Shown here piece by piece: positions 8,518 to 15,430 of a DNA stretch of 39,760 nucleotides. The stretch is from assembly GCA_902495155.1 (NCBI GenBank), contig CABUWD010000005.1, forward strand, positions 1-39,760, given 5' to 3'. Below the pieces are notes generated by a model. That model searched no databases. It saw only the letters and a program-made list of their open reading frames with translations, and was not told the origin of the DNA. Both the position numbers and the translations under genes were made by a program. This DNA comes from an uncultured Collinsella sp. GTDB taxonomy: Bacteria > Actinomycetota > Coriobacteriia > Coriobacteriales > Coriobacteriaceae. Numbering within the stretch: the first letter of the stretch is position 1; every line of letters begins with the position of its first letter.

Positions 8518-9543
8518 TTAAGCAACGAACTTCTCGAAGTACTTGATGGTGCGGACCATCTGAGAGGTGTAAGAGTTCTCGTTGTCGTACCAAGAGGTGA
8601 CCTGAACGAGGGTCTGGCCGTTGCCGAGGTCAGAGCACATGGTCTGAGTGGCGTCGAAGATGGAGCCGTGGGTCTCGCCGATGATGTCGGTGGAGACGAT
8701 GTCGTCCTCGTTGTAACCGAAGGTCTCGGAGATGGTGGCAGCGTAGGCCTTCATAGCGGCGTTAACCTCGTCGACGGTGACCTTCTTGTCAACGACAGCG
8801 TAGAGGTTGGTGATAGAGCCGGTCGGCGTCGGGACGCGCTGGGCGGCACCGATGAGCTTACCGTTGAGCTCGGGGAGAACCAGGCCGATGGCCTTGGCAG
8901 CACCGGTGGTGTTGGGGACGATGTTGACGGCGCAGGCGCGGCTACGACGCTTGTTGCCCTTGCGCTGCGGGCCGTCGAGCGGCATCTGGTCGCCGGTCCA
9001 GGCGTGAATGGTGGTCATGATGCCGGACACGATGGGAGCGAAGTCGTTCAGACCCTTGGCCATCGGGGCGAGGCAGTTGGTGGTGCAGGAAGCAGCGGAG
9101 ATGATGTTGTCCTCAGCGGTCAGCGTCTCATGGTTGACGTTGTACACGATGGTGGGCAGATCGCTGCCGGCCGGAGCGGAGATGACGACCTTCTTGGCGC
9201 CAGCGTTGATGTGGGCCTGAGCCTTAGCCTTGCTGGTGTAGAAGCCGGTGCACTCGAGAACGACGTCGACGTCGAGGTCGCCCCAAGGCAGGTTGTTGGC
9301 GTCGGCCTCCTTGTAGATCTTGATCTCCTTGCCGTCAACGGTGATGGAATCCTCGCCAGCAACGACCTCGTGATCGCGAGCGTAGTTGCCCTGCGTGGAG
9401 TCGTACTTCAGCAGGTAAGCGAGCATATCGGGAGAGGTGAGGTCGTTGATAGCGACGATCTCGGAGCCCTCATGACCGAACATCTGACGGAAAGCCAGAC
9501 GACCGATGCGACCGAAGCCGTTAATAGCAACCTTTACTGCCAT
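8518..9543 (-). CDS. gap: Glyceraldehyde-3-phosphate dehydrogenase (type I)
   Basis: A 341-residue tetrameric glycolytic dehydrogenase. The Rossmann loop is NGFGRIGRLAF (residues 8-18). Asp34 in INDL fits NAD rather than NADP use. The catalytic Cys153 lies in SAASCTTNC, followed by the substrate-binding region. The length is normal. I use the ATG at 9543 because GAAAGGAG lies 5 nt upstream; an upstream in-frame extension has no family homology. The gene stands between whiA and pgk, as in other actinobacteria. Confidence 0.97.
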   Translation of the reverse strand: MAVKVAINGFGRIGRLAFRQMFGHEGSEIVAINDLTSPDMLAYLLKYDSTQGNYARDHEVVAGEDSITVDGKEIKIYKEADANNLPWGDLDVDVVLECTGFYTSKAKAQAHINAGAKKVVISAPAGSDLPTIVYNVNHETLTAEDNIISAASCTTNCLAPMAKGLNDFAPIVSGIMTTIHAWTGDQMPLDGPQRKGNKRRSRACAVNIVPNTTGAAKAIGLVLPELNGKLIGAAQRVPTPTGSITNLYAVVDKKVTVDEVNAAMKAYAATISETFGYNEDDIVSTDIIGETHGSIFDATQTMCSDLGNGQTLVQVTSWYDNENSYTSQMVRTIKYFEKFVA

Positions 9544-9608
9544 TGTGTCTCCTTTCGTAAGGCCCCCGCGAGCTACAGCGCCCGCCGTTGAGGCCCACAA
9601 ACTAACCA

Positions 9609-9644
9609 CTCGCCTAATATACCTTTTTTTTGACTTGAATTTCA
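9609..9644 (-). promoter_or_regulatory. Possible gap promoter
   Basis: On the minus strand a good -10 (TATATT, plus positions 9616-9621) is preceded by an A-rich tract. The -35 position holds only TGAAAT, a poor match, so the promoter may depend on an activator. An imperfect inverted repeat, AATTTC(ac)GAG with CTCGAAATT, covers 9638-9661. Confidence 0.35.
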
Positions 9645-9677
9645 CGAGAATGCTCGAAATTGAAAATCAAATTTACG

Positions 9678-9691
9678 TTAAAACGTTTTAA
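9678..9691. promoter_or_regulatory. Perfect 14-bp palindrome TTAAAACGTTTTAA, operator-like
   Basis: A fully symmetric sequence with a central CG in the whiA-gap gap, about 60 bp upstream of the proposed gap -10. The AAACGTTT core resembles sites bound by LacI/GalR-family regulators (cre-like). A related AAACGTTTTA lies at 22319-22328, upstream of the sialic-acid operon. Confidence 0.4.
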
Positions 9692-9736
9692 AGAGTAAAA
9701 CAGCAGTTCAATCCCTATATAAGCAGTTTCGCTCAA

Positions 9737-10666
9737 CTACCTGTTTGCTTCAATGAGCTTTTCAAGCCTCAAAACTCGATGGTAGAGGGCCGACTTCGAC
9801 AAGGGAGGGTCAGCCATCTCCCCCAGATCGCGCAGTGACAGATCGGGGTAGCGCTCGCGCAGGTCGCAAAAAACCGCCAAGGCATCCGGAAGCGCATCGC
9901 GAAGGCCACGCTGCTCGAGCTCATCGATCAACGCAAGCTGATGCTGGGCGGCACCGGCGCTTCTGGTCTGGTTGGCGAGCTCGGCGTTCACGCGACGGTT
10001 TACGTCGTTCTTAACCAATTTGACCGCGCGCGCCTCCTCAATCTCGGCAACGCTGCGCTTGGCACCAATGAGCTTTAATAGATGCTCGATTTCCTCGGCG
10101 CTCTTAATGTACACGGCATATGACCCCCGCCGTGCATTAACACGAGCATGGACCCCAATCTGCTCCAACAGATCGCAAAGCCCCTTGGCATATTGCTCGC
10201 CCTGCACCGCGATCTCCAAATGAAAATCGCCGCGTGGATCGGCCACGAAGCCGCCCGCGATGAGCGCGCCGCGGATATAGGCAAGCCTGCAGCAGGGACG
10301 GGCAACGATATGTCGGGGCACGCCGGCGACAAGTCCTCCCCTGCGGTCGAGGATGCCCAGCAGCACCAGAGCCTTATCCAGGTCTGGCTGATCAGGCAAG
10401 GTGATGAGGTAGTTTCGAACCTTATGCAATACAGATTTACGAACGGTGAATTCCGTTTTGAGCTTAAGGATGCGATGCGTCAGTGTGATCATCGTGCGCG
10501 CGACGGCACCCGTCTCGGTCGCGACCGTCAAACGATACCGCCCGGAGCCGGCCAGCGAAAGTGTACCGCTCACACGCGTCAGGGCGGCAAGCGTCGACAA
10601 GTCGCAGTATTCACATTCGGGTTCGCAGCGCGCAAGCTCGTCGCGCACCTCAGCGGTAAACGACAT
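9737..10666 (-). CDS. whiA: DNA-binding protein WhiA
   Basis: A 309-residue WhiA family protein. The N-terminal two-thirds is a degenerate LAGLIDADG-endonuclease-like domain (for example IRGALIAGGFVADPRGDFHLEI near residues 130-150). The C-terminal helix-turn-helix (about residues 275-305) reads LSLRDLGEMADPPLSKSALYH. WhiA acts in sporulation or cell-division control in actinobacteria and firmicutes. The start lies 6 nt after the rapZ stop. In most genomes a yvcK gene stands between rapZ and whiA; here it is missing from this place. Confidence 0.95.
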   Translation of the reverse strand: MSFTAEVRDELARCEPECEYCDLSTLAALTRVSGTLSLAGSGRYRLTVATETGAVARTMITLTHRILKLKTEFTVRKSVLHKVRNYLITLPDQPDLDKALVLLGILDRRGGLVAGVPRHIVARPCCRLAYIRGALIAGGFVADPRGDFHLEIAVQGEQYAKGLCDLLEQIGVHARVNARRGSYAVYIKSAEEIEHLLKLIGAKRSVAEIEEARAVKLVKNDVNRRVNAELANQTRSAGAAQHQLALIDELEQRGLRDALPDALAVFCDLRERYPDLSLRDLGEMADPPLSKSALYHRVLRLEKLIEANR

Positions 10667-10672
10667 GCAGGC

Positions 10673-11575
10673 CTATGCCTTCGTGTTGGCGCGCGACAGG
10701 TCGCGATGGGAAATGCTCACGTGATATTGGGCACCTTCCAAATAACGTGCCGTGGCCTCGGCAATGGCAACGCTGCGGTGCTGGCCGCCCGTGCAGCCGA
10801 TGGCGATAGAAAGCTGCGGCTTGCCCTCCGCGATATAGCCCGGCATCACCGTATCGAGCAGCTGTGTCCAAGCCTTCCAAAACTCCTGCGTCTTGGGATG
10901 GTCCAGAACAAAATCGGAGACCTTTTTATCGAGACCGGTCATCGTGCGCATCTCGGGATCGTAGAACGGATTAGGCAGGAAGCGGACGTCGATCATAATG
11001 TCCGCTTCGACGGGCATGCCGTGCTTAAAGCCAAACGAGAACACGTGGACGTCCATGAGCTGCTGGTCGGACAGCTCGGAAAATGCCATACGTAGCTTGT
11101 TGCGCAGCGCAGAGGTGCGCAGACGGCTCGTGTCGATAATCATATCGGCTCGGTCGCGCACGCCCTGGAGCTGAAGGCGCTCGCGCTGAATGGCATCGGC
11201 CGTAGTCTCCCCCGGCTTGGCAATGGGATGACGGCGGCGATTTTCGCTGTAGCGACGAATCAGCACCTCGTCAGAAGCCTCCAGGAACACGATGTCGCAG
11301 CTCATCTCGCGCTCTTCGAGCGCGGCGACCGCATCGAGCAGCTCGTCAAACAGTCCCTGGCTACGCAAATCGCAGGTGACGGCGAGATGCCTGCCCACGC
11401 CCGTATTGATGCCGACGAGCTCGGCAAGCTGGGCGATGAGACGCGGAGGCAGGTTATCGATGCAAAAATAGCCCATGTCCTCGAACACGTGCATGGCCTG
11501 TGTGCGGCCTGATCCGGACATTCCGGTGATGATGACGATATCGGGGATGCGCTCCGAGCGCTCCGCCGCATCCAT
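10673..11575 (-). CDS. rapZ: RNase adapter protein RapZ (YvcJ family, P-loop)
   Basis: A 300-residue nucleotide-binding protein. The Walker A motif GMSGSGRT is at residues 18-25, followed by the family motif FCIDNLPPRL. The C-terminal domain has the conserved CTGGQHRSVAIAE. In E. coli RapZ guides RNase E to GlmZ and so controls amino-sugar synthesis; in Gram-positive bacteria YvcJ has GTPase activity and the role is less clear. The start ATG at 11575 has AAGGGAG 5 nt upstream and gives the expected length. It forms a two-gene unit with whiA. Its position directly after a sialic-acid operon is probably an accident of insertion, although both concern amino sugars. Confidence 0.93.
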   Translation of the reverse strand: MDAAERSERIPDIVIITGMSGSGRTQAMHVFEDMGYFCIDNLPPRLIAQLAELVGINTGVGRHLAVTCDLRSQGLFDELLDAVAALEEREMSCDIVFLEASDEVLIRRYSENRRRHPIAKPGETTADAIQRERLQLQGVRDRADMIIDTSRLRTSALRNKLRMAFSELSDQQLMDVHVFSFGFKHGMPVEADIMIDVRFLPNPFYDPEMRTMTGLDKKVSDFVLDHPKTQEFWKAWTQLLDTVMPGYIAEGKPQLSIAIGCTGGQHRSVAIAEATARYLEGAQYHVSISHRDLSRANTKA

Positions 11576-11604
11576 GGCATCTCCCTTTTGCATGTGTTGC
11601 CTCC

Positions 11605-11643
11605 CGAAAACAAGCGCGGGACCCAGCAACCCGGATCCCGCGC
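11605..11643 (-). terminator. Terminator after nanE, in front of rapZ
   Basis: A perfect 8-bp stem (GCGCGGGA with TCCCGCGC) at 11614-11643, followed on the minus strand by TTGTTTT. It should end the long sialic-acid transcript. A TATACT -10-like element sits just upstream of it (plus 11662-11667), so it could also lie in the rapZ leader and act as an attenuator. Confidence 0.75.
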
Positions 11644-11694
11644 GGTCAATTGCCTATATTGAGTATACCGCCCCGAGCGGATACGAGGCCTGTC

Positions 11695-12381
11695 TTACGC
11701 CTCAAGCGCAGCCTTGAACCAACTCGTAATACTCGTGGGGTGCGTGATGGCGGTGCCGACGACAACGGCCCAGGCGCCAGCATCGATCGCGGCGCGAGCC
11801 TCCTCGGGCGTATGCACGCGACCCTCGCAAATGATAGGAAGGCCGGGGAATTCCTCGGTCGCCTGACGCAGGAGCGGCAGATCGGGGCCATCGGCCATGG
11901 TACAGTCGATGGCGGCGACACCGTGAGAAAGCGTGGTGGATACCAGGTCGAAGCCCATATCAACCGCACGGCGAATGTCCTCGATAGTGGCACAATCCGC
12001 CATCAGGAGCACACCCTCCTCGTGCAGCGGGCGGAAGGTATCCTCAACCGACTTGCCGTCGGGGCGCGGACGATCGGTGGCGTCGATCGCCACGATATCG
12101 GCACCGGCAGCAACGCAGGCGCGAGCGTGACGCAGCGTCGGCGTGATATAAACGCCCTCGTGCCCATCCTTCCACAGGCCGATGACGGGAACCTCACAGC
12201 GACCCTTAATGGCGGCAATGTCGGCAAGGCCCTGGCAGCGAATGGCGGCGGCGCCGCCAAGCTCGCAAGCGCGAGACATTTGAGCCATGGTCTCGGGCGT
12301 ACGAAGCGGCTCGCCCATATACGCCTGAACGCTCACGACGAGCTTGCCCTTCAGGGATTGAATCAAAGGATCGACGGTCAT
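11695..12381 (-). CDS. nanE: N-acetylmannosamine-6-phosphate 2-epimerase
   Basis: A 228-residue TIM-barrel enzyme converting ManNAc-6-P to GlcNAc-6-P. Family motifs seen are KGKLVVSVQAYMGEPL at the N-terminus, GGAAAIRCQG, VPVIGLWKDG with the catalytic Lys, and GADIVAIDATDRPRP. The C-terminal EGRVHTPEEARAAIDAGAWAV holds the phosphate site. It is the last gene of the operon and the strongest evidence that the operon serves sialic acid, because this reaction is specific to the Nan pathway. An AAAGG site lies 10 nt upstream of the start. The product would need NagA and NagB from elsewhere. Confidence 0.95.
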   Translation of the reverse strand: MTVDPLIQSLKGKLVVSVQAYMGEPLRTPETMAQMSRACELGGAAAIRCQGLADIAAIKGRCEVPVIGLWKDGHEGVYITPTLRHARACVAAGADIVAIDATDRPRPDGKSVEDTFRPLHEEGVLLMADCATIEDIRRAVDMGFDLVSTTLSHGVAAIDCTMADGPDLPLLRQATEEFPGLPIICEGRVHTPEEARAAIDAGAWAVVVGTAITHPTSITSWFKAALEA

Positions 12382-12404
12382 AAGGCTGCAACCTTTCTCA
12401 GAAC

Positions 12405-12435
12405 AGCCTCCCGAGGCGTGTTGTCTCGGGAGGCT
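12405..12435 (-). promoter_or_regulatory. Stem-loop between the ROK kinase gene and nanE
   Basis: Eleven-base perfect arms AGCCTCCCGAG and CTCGGGAGGCT with a 9-nt loop. On the minus strand only GTTCTG follows, so it is not a convincing terminator. It is probably an mRNA-stability or processing element that separates the levels of the two gene products. Confidence 0.6.
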
Positions 12436-12451
12436 CCTACAGAAGATACGT

Positions 12452-13417
12452 TTACTTCAACGAGGCAAGAAGATGCTCAGCGGCACCGATGAGCGGAGCA
12501 TCGCCCTCCAGAGAACCGATGAGGATCGGCGTGTCCTGAAGCGGATCGAGCGCCTGGCTGGCATAGCCCTCGTGTACCGAATCCTTCCACGTCTGTGAAC
12601 GCCAATCGGGACCTTGGTGAATCACGCCACCCGAAAGCACGATGACCTCAGGGTCCAGGATGTTAGAGAGCGAGCCCAAGCTGGCACCCAGCGCAAAGCC
12701 GGCGTCATGGATGACCTCGGTCGCCTTTGCGTCGCCCGCACGGCACAGGTCGTTCACATCGCGACCGACCGAAGGACGACTGGGGTCGACGCGACCAAAG
12801 CGCTCATCGTACATTCGACCAATGGAAGTGCCCGAAGCAACCGACTCCAGATGGCCGGAACGCCCGCAGGCGCAGGGAATGCCGGCGGCAGCCGAGCACT
12901 CGATGTGGCCCATATGGCCGGCAGCACCATGGAAGCCTTGCATCACGCGGCCGTTCTCGACATATGCGCCGCCGATGCCCGTACCGATGCCAAGACACAA
13001 GACGGAGAACTTGCCCTTGCCGACGCCCCAGTGGGCCTCGCCCAGAGCATGAGCCTGCACGTCGCCTACAACGGCAACGGGAAGACCGAGGTCCTCGCGC
13101 AGACGCGGCCCCAACTGGACGCCGGACCAGCCGGGCATGATCTCGTTGGCATACGCGATGGCGCCCGTCTTGGGATCGACGACGCCGGCAGCACCGATAC
13201 CGACGCCAAGGACCTCGACATCGGGATTCGCCTCGAGAGCAGCCTTGATGGACGCCTCGATACGCTGGAAGACGGCCTCGCCGCCCTCTTGGGCCTCGGT
13301 GGGAACCTCGGCCTCAAAAACAGGATGGGGCACGCTACCGTCAGCCGGGTACTCCATAATGGCGGTCGCAATCTTGGTGCCGCCGATATCAACGGAGCAA
13401 ATGTACTTGTTCTCCAT
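12452..13417 (-). CDS. nanK: ROK-family sugar kinase, probable N-acetylmannosamine kinase
   Basis: A 321-residue ROK protein. The ATP-binding DIGGTK is at residues 10-15, the second phosphate motif LGIGTGIGGAYV near 142-153, and the catalytic Asp119 in GDVQAHALGE. The ROK zinc region reads GHMGHIECS then CACGRSGHLE (Cys182, Cys184). The usual third Cys of CxCGxxGCxE is His189, which could still bind zinc. There is no N-terminal helix-turn-helix, so it is a kinase and not a repressor. The ATG at 13417 has AAGGAG 6 nt upstream. Placed between the aldolase and nanE, it most likely phosphorylates ManNAc; specificity for glucose or another hexosamine cannot be excluded from sequence. Confidence 0.85.
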   Translation of the reverse strand: MENKYICSVDIGGTKIATAIMEYPADGSVPHPVFEAEVPTEAQEGGEAVFQRIEASIKAALEANPDVEVLGVGIGAAGVVDPKTGAIAYANEIMPGWSGVQLGPRLREDLGLPVAVVGDVQAHALGEAHWGVGKGKFSVLCLGIGTGIGGAYVENGRVMQGFHGAAGHMGHIECSAAAGIPCACGRSGHLESVASGTSIGRMYDERFGRVDPSRPSVGRDVNDLCRAGDAKATEVIHDAGFALGASLGSLSNILDPEVIVLSGGVIHQGPDWRSQTWKDSVHEGYASQALDPLQDTPILIGSLEGDAPLIGAAEHLLASLK

Positions 13418-13517
13418 GTCGCTCTCCTTAGGAGATAAAAACAACTACAGGAAATGCGCCGTCAGGCTAGCCGTCACAGCGCGGTAAAGGTTTTCCAGGT
13501 GCCCGAGATCGCCGAGA

Positions 13518-13559
13518 AACCGTGTGGCCATTGACCTAATGGGTCATGGCCGCACGGTT
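13518..13559 (-). promoter_or_regulatory. Long imperfect stem-loop between the aldolase and ROK kinase genes
   Basis: About 18 base pairs with one bulged T. The outer arms are AACCGTG and CACGGTT, and the inner arms GACC and GGTC close a 5-nt loop. No clear U-tract follows on the minus strand. It resembles the other intercistronic hairpins of this operon. Confidence 0.6.
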
Positions 13560-13589
13560 GAACGGCGAGGTCGGGTGTCTGGGAAAGCT

Positions 13590-14510
13590 TTAAAGGAGGC
13601 CGTTGTCCTGAAGGACCTTCTTAATCGCCTCGACATTCTCGCCGGTCATGGCCTTCACCGGGCGCGGCATGGTCGGGCTGTCGAAGATACCCATGAGGTT
13701 CATAGCGGTCTTGAAGGCGCCGACGCCACCGGCATAACCCTGGACGCCCGAGGTGACATCCCAGATGTGCGAAATCTCATTGAGGCGATCCTGCTCGGCC
13801 TTGACGGTAGCCCAGTCACCAGCCTGAGCGGCCTTCCACTGACGCACGTAGCCCTCGGGCTCAACGTTGGCGAGACCCGGGACGGAACCGTCGGCGCCAC
13901 CGAGGTAGGCGCCGTCGACAACAACCTCGTGACCGGTGAGGATGCTCATCGGATGGCCGTTCTTCTCGTTCTCCTGAACGAGGTAGCGGAACGAGATGTC
14001 ATCACCCGAGGAATCCTTGACGCCGGCCAGAACGCCCTCGGCGCCGAGCTTGGCTAGGAGCTTCCAGGGGAGCTTGGTGTGGACACACACGGGGATGTCG
14101 TAGGCGAAGATGGGCAGGTCGAGTTCCTCATGCAGGATGCGGAAGTGCTCCTCGACCTCGGTCATGCCCTGCAGGGCATAGAACGGGCAGGTGGCGACGA
14201 GGGCATCGGCGCCCAGCTCCTGAGCGACCTTACCGTGCTCGATCATGCGCTCGGTCTCGGTGTCGATGATGCCGACCAGAACGGGAACGCGGTGGTCGAC
14301 GATACGGACGGCCTCGGCGATGATCTGACGGCGACGCTCGTCGGTGGAGAAGACGACCTCGCCCGAGGAGCCCAGGAAGAACAAGCCATCGACGCCGGCA
14401 TCGATCATGCGGTTGATGCTGCGCTCAAAGGAGGCAACATCGAGCTGGTGGTCTTCGGTATCGGGAACAACGACGGGAGGGATAACGCCGGTGAATTTCT
14501 GAGTTGCCAC
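13590..14510 (-). CDS. nanA: DHDPS/NAL-superfamily aldolase, probable N-acetylneuraminate lyase
   Basis: A 306-residue class I aldolase of the dihydrodipicolinate synthase / sialate lyase superfamily. I take a GTG start at 14510 because AAGGAG lies 6 nt upstream. The pyruvate-binding GSSGE is at 47-51. Tyr137 (YDIP) and the Schiff-base Lys165 (GVKDSSGD) fall at the same numbers as Tyr137 and Lys165 of E. coli NanA. The motif after Tyr, VCVHTKL, differs from classical NanA, so this is a divergent member. Context (nanE, ROK kinase, transporter) makes cleavage of Neu5Ac to ManNAc and pyruvate the best call. Other keto-acid aldolase activities remain possible. Confidence 0.8.
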   Translation of the reverse strand: MATQKFTGVIPPVVVPDTEDHQLDVASFERSINRMIDAGVDGLFFLGSSGEVVFSTDERRRQIIAEAVRIVDHRVPVLVGIIDTETERMIEHGKVAQELGADALVATCPFYALQGMTEVEEHFRILHEELDLPIFAYDIPVCVHTKLPWKLLAKLGAEGVLAGVKDSSGDDISFRYLVQENEKNGHPMSILTGHEVVVDGAYLGGADGSVPGLANVEPEGYVRQWKAAQAGDWATVKAEQDRLNEISHIWDVTSGVQGYAGGVGAFKTAMNLMGIFDSPTMPRPVKAMTGENVEAIKKVLQDNGLL

Positions 14511-14578
14511 AAGAATCTCCTTAGTTGTCTGGCGGGCAGCCCTATGCCGCCCACTCTTGTTGGCAGTGTCCAGGCCGT

Positions 14579-15430
14579 CTAGGCCAAAGAACACGGGTAG
14601 AACGTTTGGTTAAAAAAGTCGACGACTTCGTTTTCGAACGCATTGATGCGCTCGTGAGCGTATTTGGCATAGATGATATGCCTCCGGTCACACTCAAGAC
14701 CGTTGAATACGGCAAACTGATCCTTGGGATCGCTCACGGTATCCATAAGCGATGTGCCCATGAGCACCGATCCGCGCACCCGAGACGACAGCGCCTCGAG
14801 GCCGCCAGGAAGCGGATTGGCAACCGCCGTGCAGGCGAGGCCCCGCTCGTCCAGAGCAGAAACCGCCAGCGCGACTCCGCCGCCAAGACCCTCGCCCCAT
14901 GCAAAGATGCGGTCGGGGTCCATGCCATCAAGATTGCGCGCGACCTTCGCCAACGCGCAGCCCCAACGGACGCGCCTGACAAATGCGGGCGAAGAAATCC
15001 CCCGCTGCAGGTCGTCCGCACCAGCAACATCGTCATCCAGCGCGAGAACGGCATACCCCATGGCGGCAAATCTCGTCATGTGATGCCAGCCGCGCACAGG
15101 CCGATCGATGTCGTGGAACATCAGGCACAGCGGCACGCGCTCATATACTCGGGCACGACCGACAGGCTCGATCAAACGAGCGTGAATCGCATCGTCACCG
15201 AGCTCAAAGGAGACCTCCGAGTAACGGGCGCAGGGGTTAACAAAGTCAATCGCCGTTATGGCCAGGCCTTGAATCTCAAGATTCGAAGCGCATGTCTCTA
15301 AATCAGAAACATCTGCTTGGACATCACCGCGCCAGTCCCGATATTCTGCGAGCCTTGACGAAACCGTTCCAGGAATTCCCACGAGTCCGGGGACAATCAG
15401 CTCGTCAACATTGCTCTCGCACTTAGACAT
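14579..15430 (-). CDS. AXE1/CE7-like alpha/beta-hydrolase paralogue lacking the nucleophile Ser (putative pseudo-esterase)
   Basis: A 283-residue protein related to the esterase encoded just upstream. Aligned segments are MFHDIDRPVRGW against QFHGYPGASRSW, and DRIFAWGEGLGGGVAL against ARVFVNGASQGGGLGI. In the nucleophile elbow the Ser of GASQGG is replaced by Gly181 in GEGLGG; the codon is a clear GGT. Asp230 (GTSLMD) and His259 (YAHE) of the triad are kept. Roughly 45 residues that follow the elbow strand in the paralogue are missing. The protein therefore probably lacks normal serine-esterase activity but may bind substrate or pair with the active enzyme. The ATG overlaps the upstream stop by 8 nt. 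No signal peptide is seen, so it is cytoplasmic. Confidence 0.75.
   Translation of the reverse strand: MSKCESNVDELIVPGLVGIPGTVSSRLAEYRDWRGDVQADVSDLETCASNLEIQGLAITAIDFVNPCARYSEVSFELGDDAIHARLIEPVGRARVYERVPLCLMFHDIDRPVRGWHHMTRFAAMGYAVLALDDDVAGADDLQRGISSPAFVRRVRWGCALAKVARNLDGMDPDRIFAWGEGLGGGVALAVSALDERGLACTAVANPLPGGLEALSSRVRGSVLMGTSLMDTVSDPKDQFAVFNGLECDRRHIIYAKYAHERINAFENEVVDFFNQTFYPCSLA

Noticed and set aside
9622..9644. A strong sigma-70 promoter for gap
   Set aside because: The -10 TATATT is good, but no acceptable -35 lies 16-18 nt upstream, so only a low-confidence promoter is listed.
13590..14510. Assignment of the aldolase as DapA (lysine biosynthesis)
   Set aside because: The catalytic Lys and Tyr are common to the superfamily, but the neighbours are nanE, a ROK kinase and a transporter, not lysine genes. 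The call stays at probable NanA.
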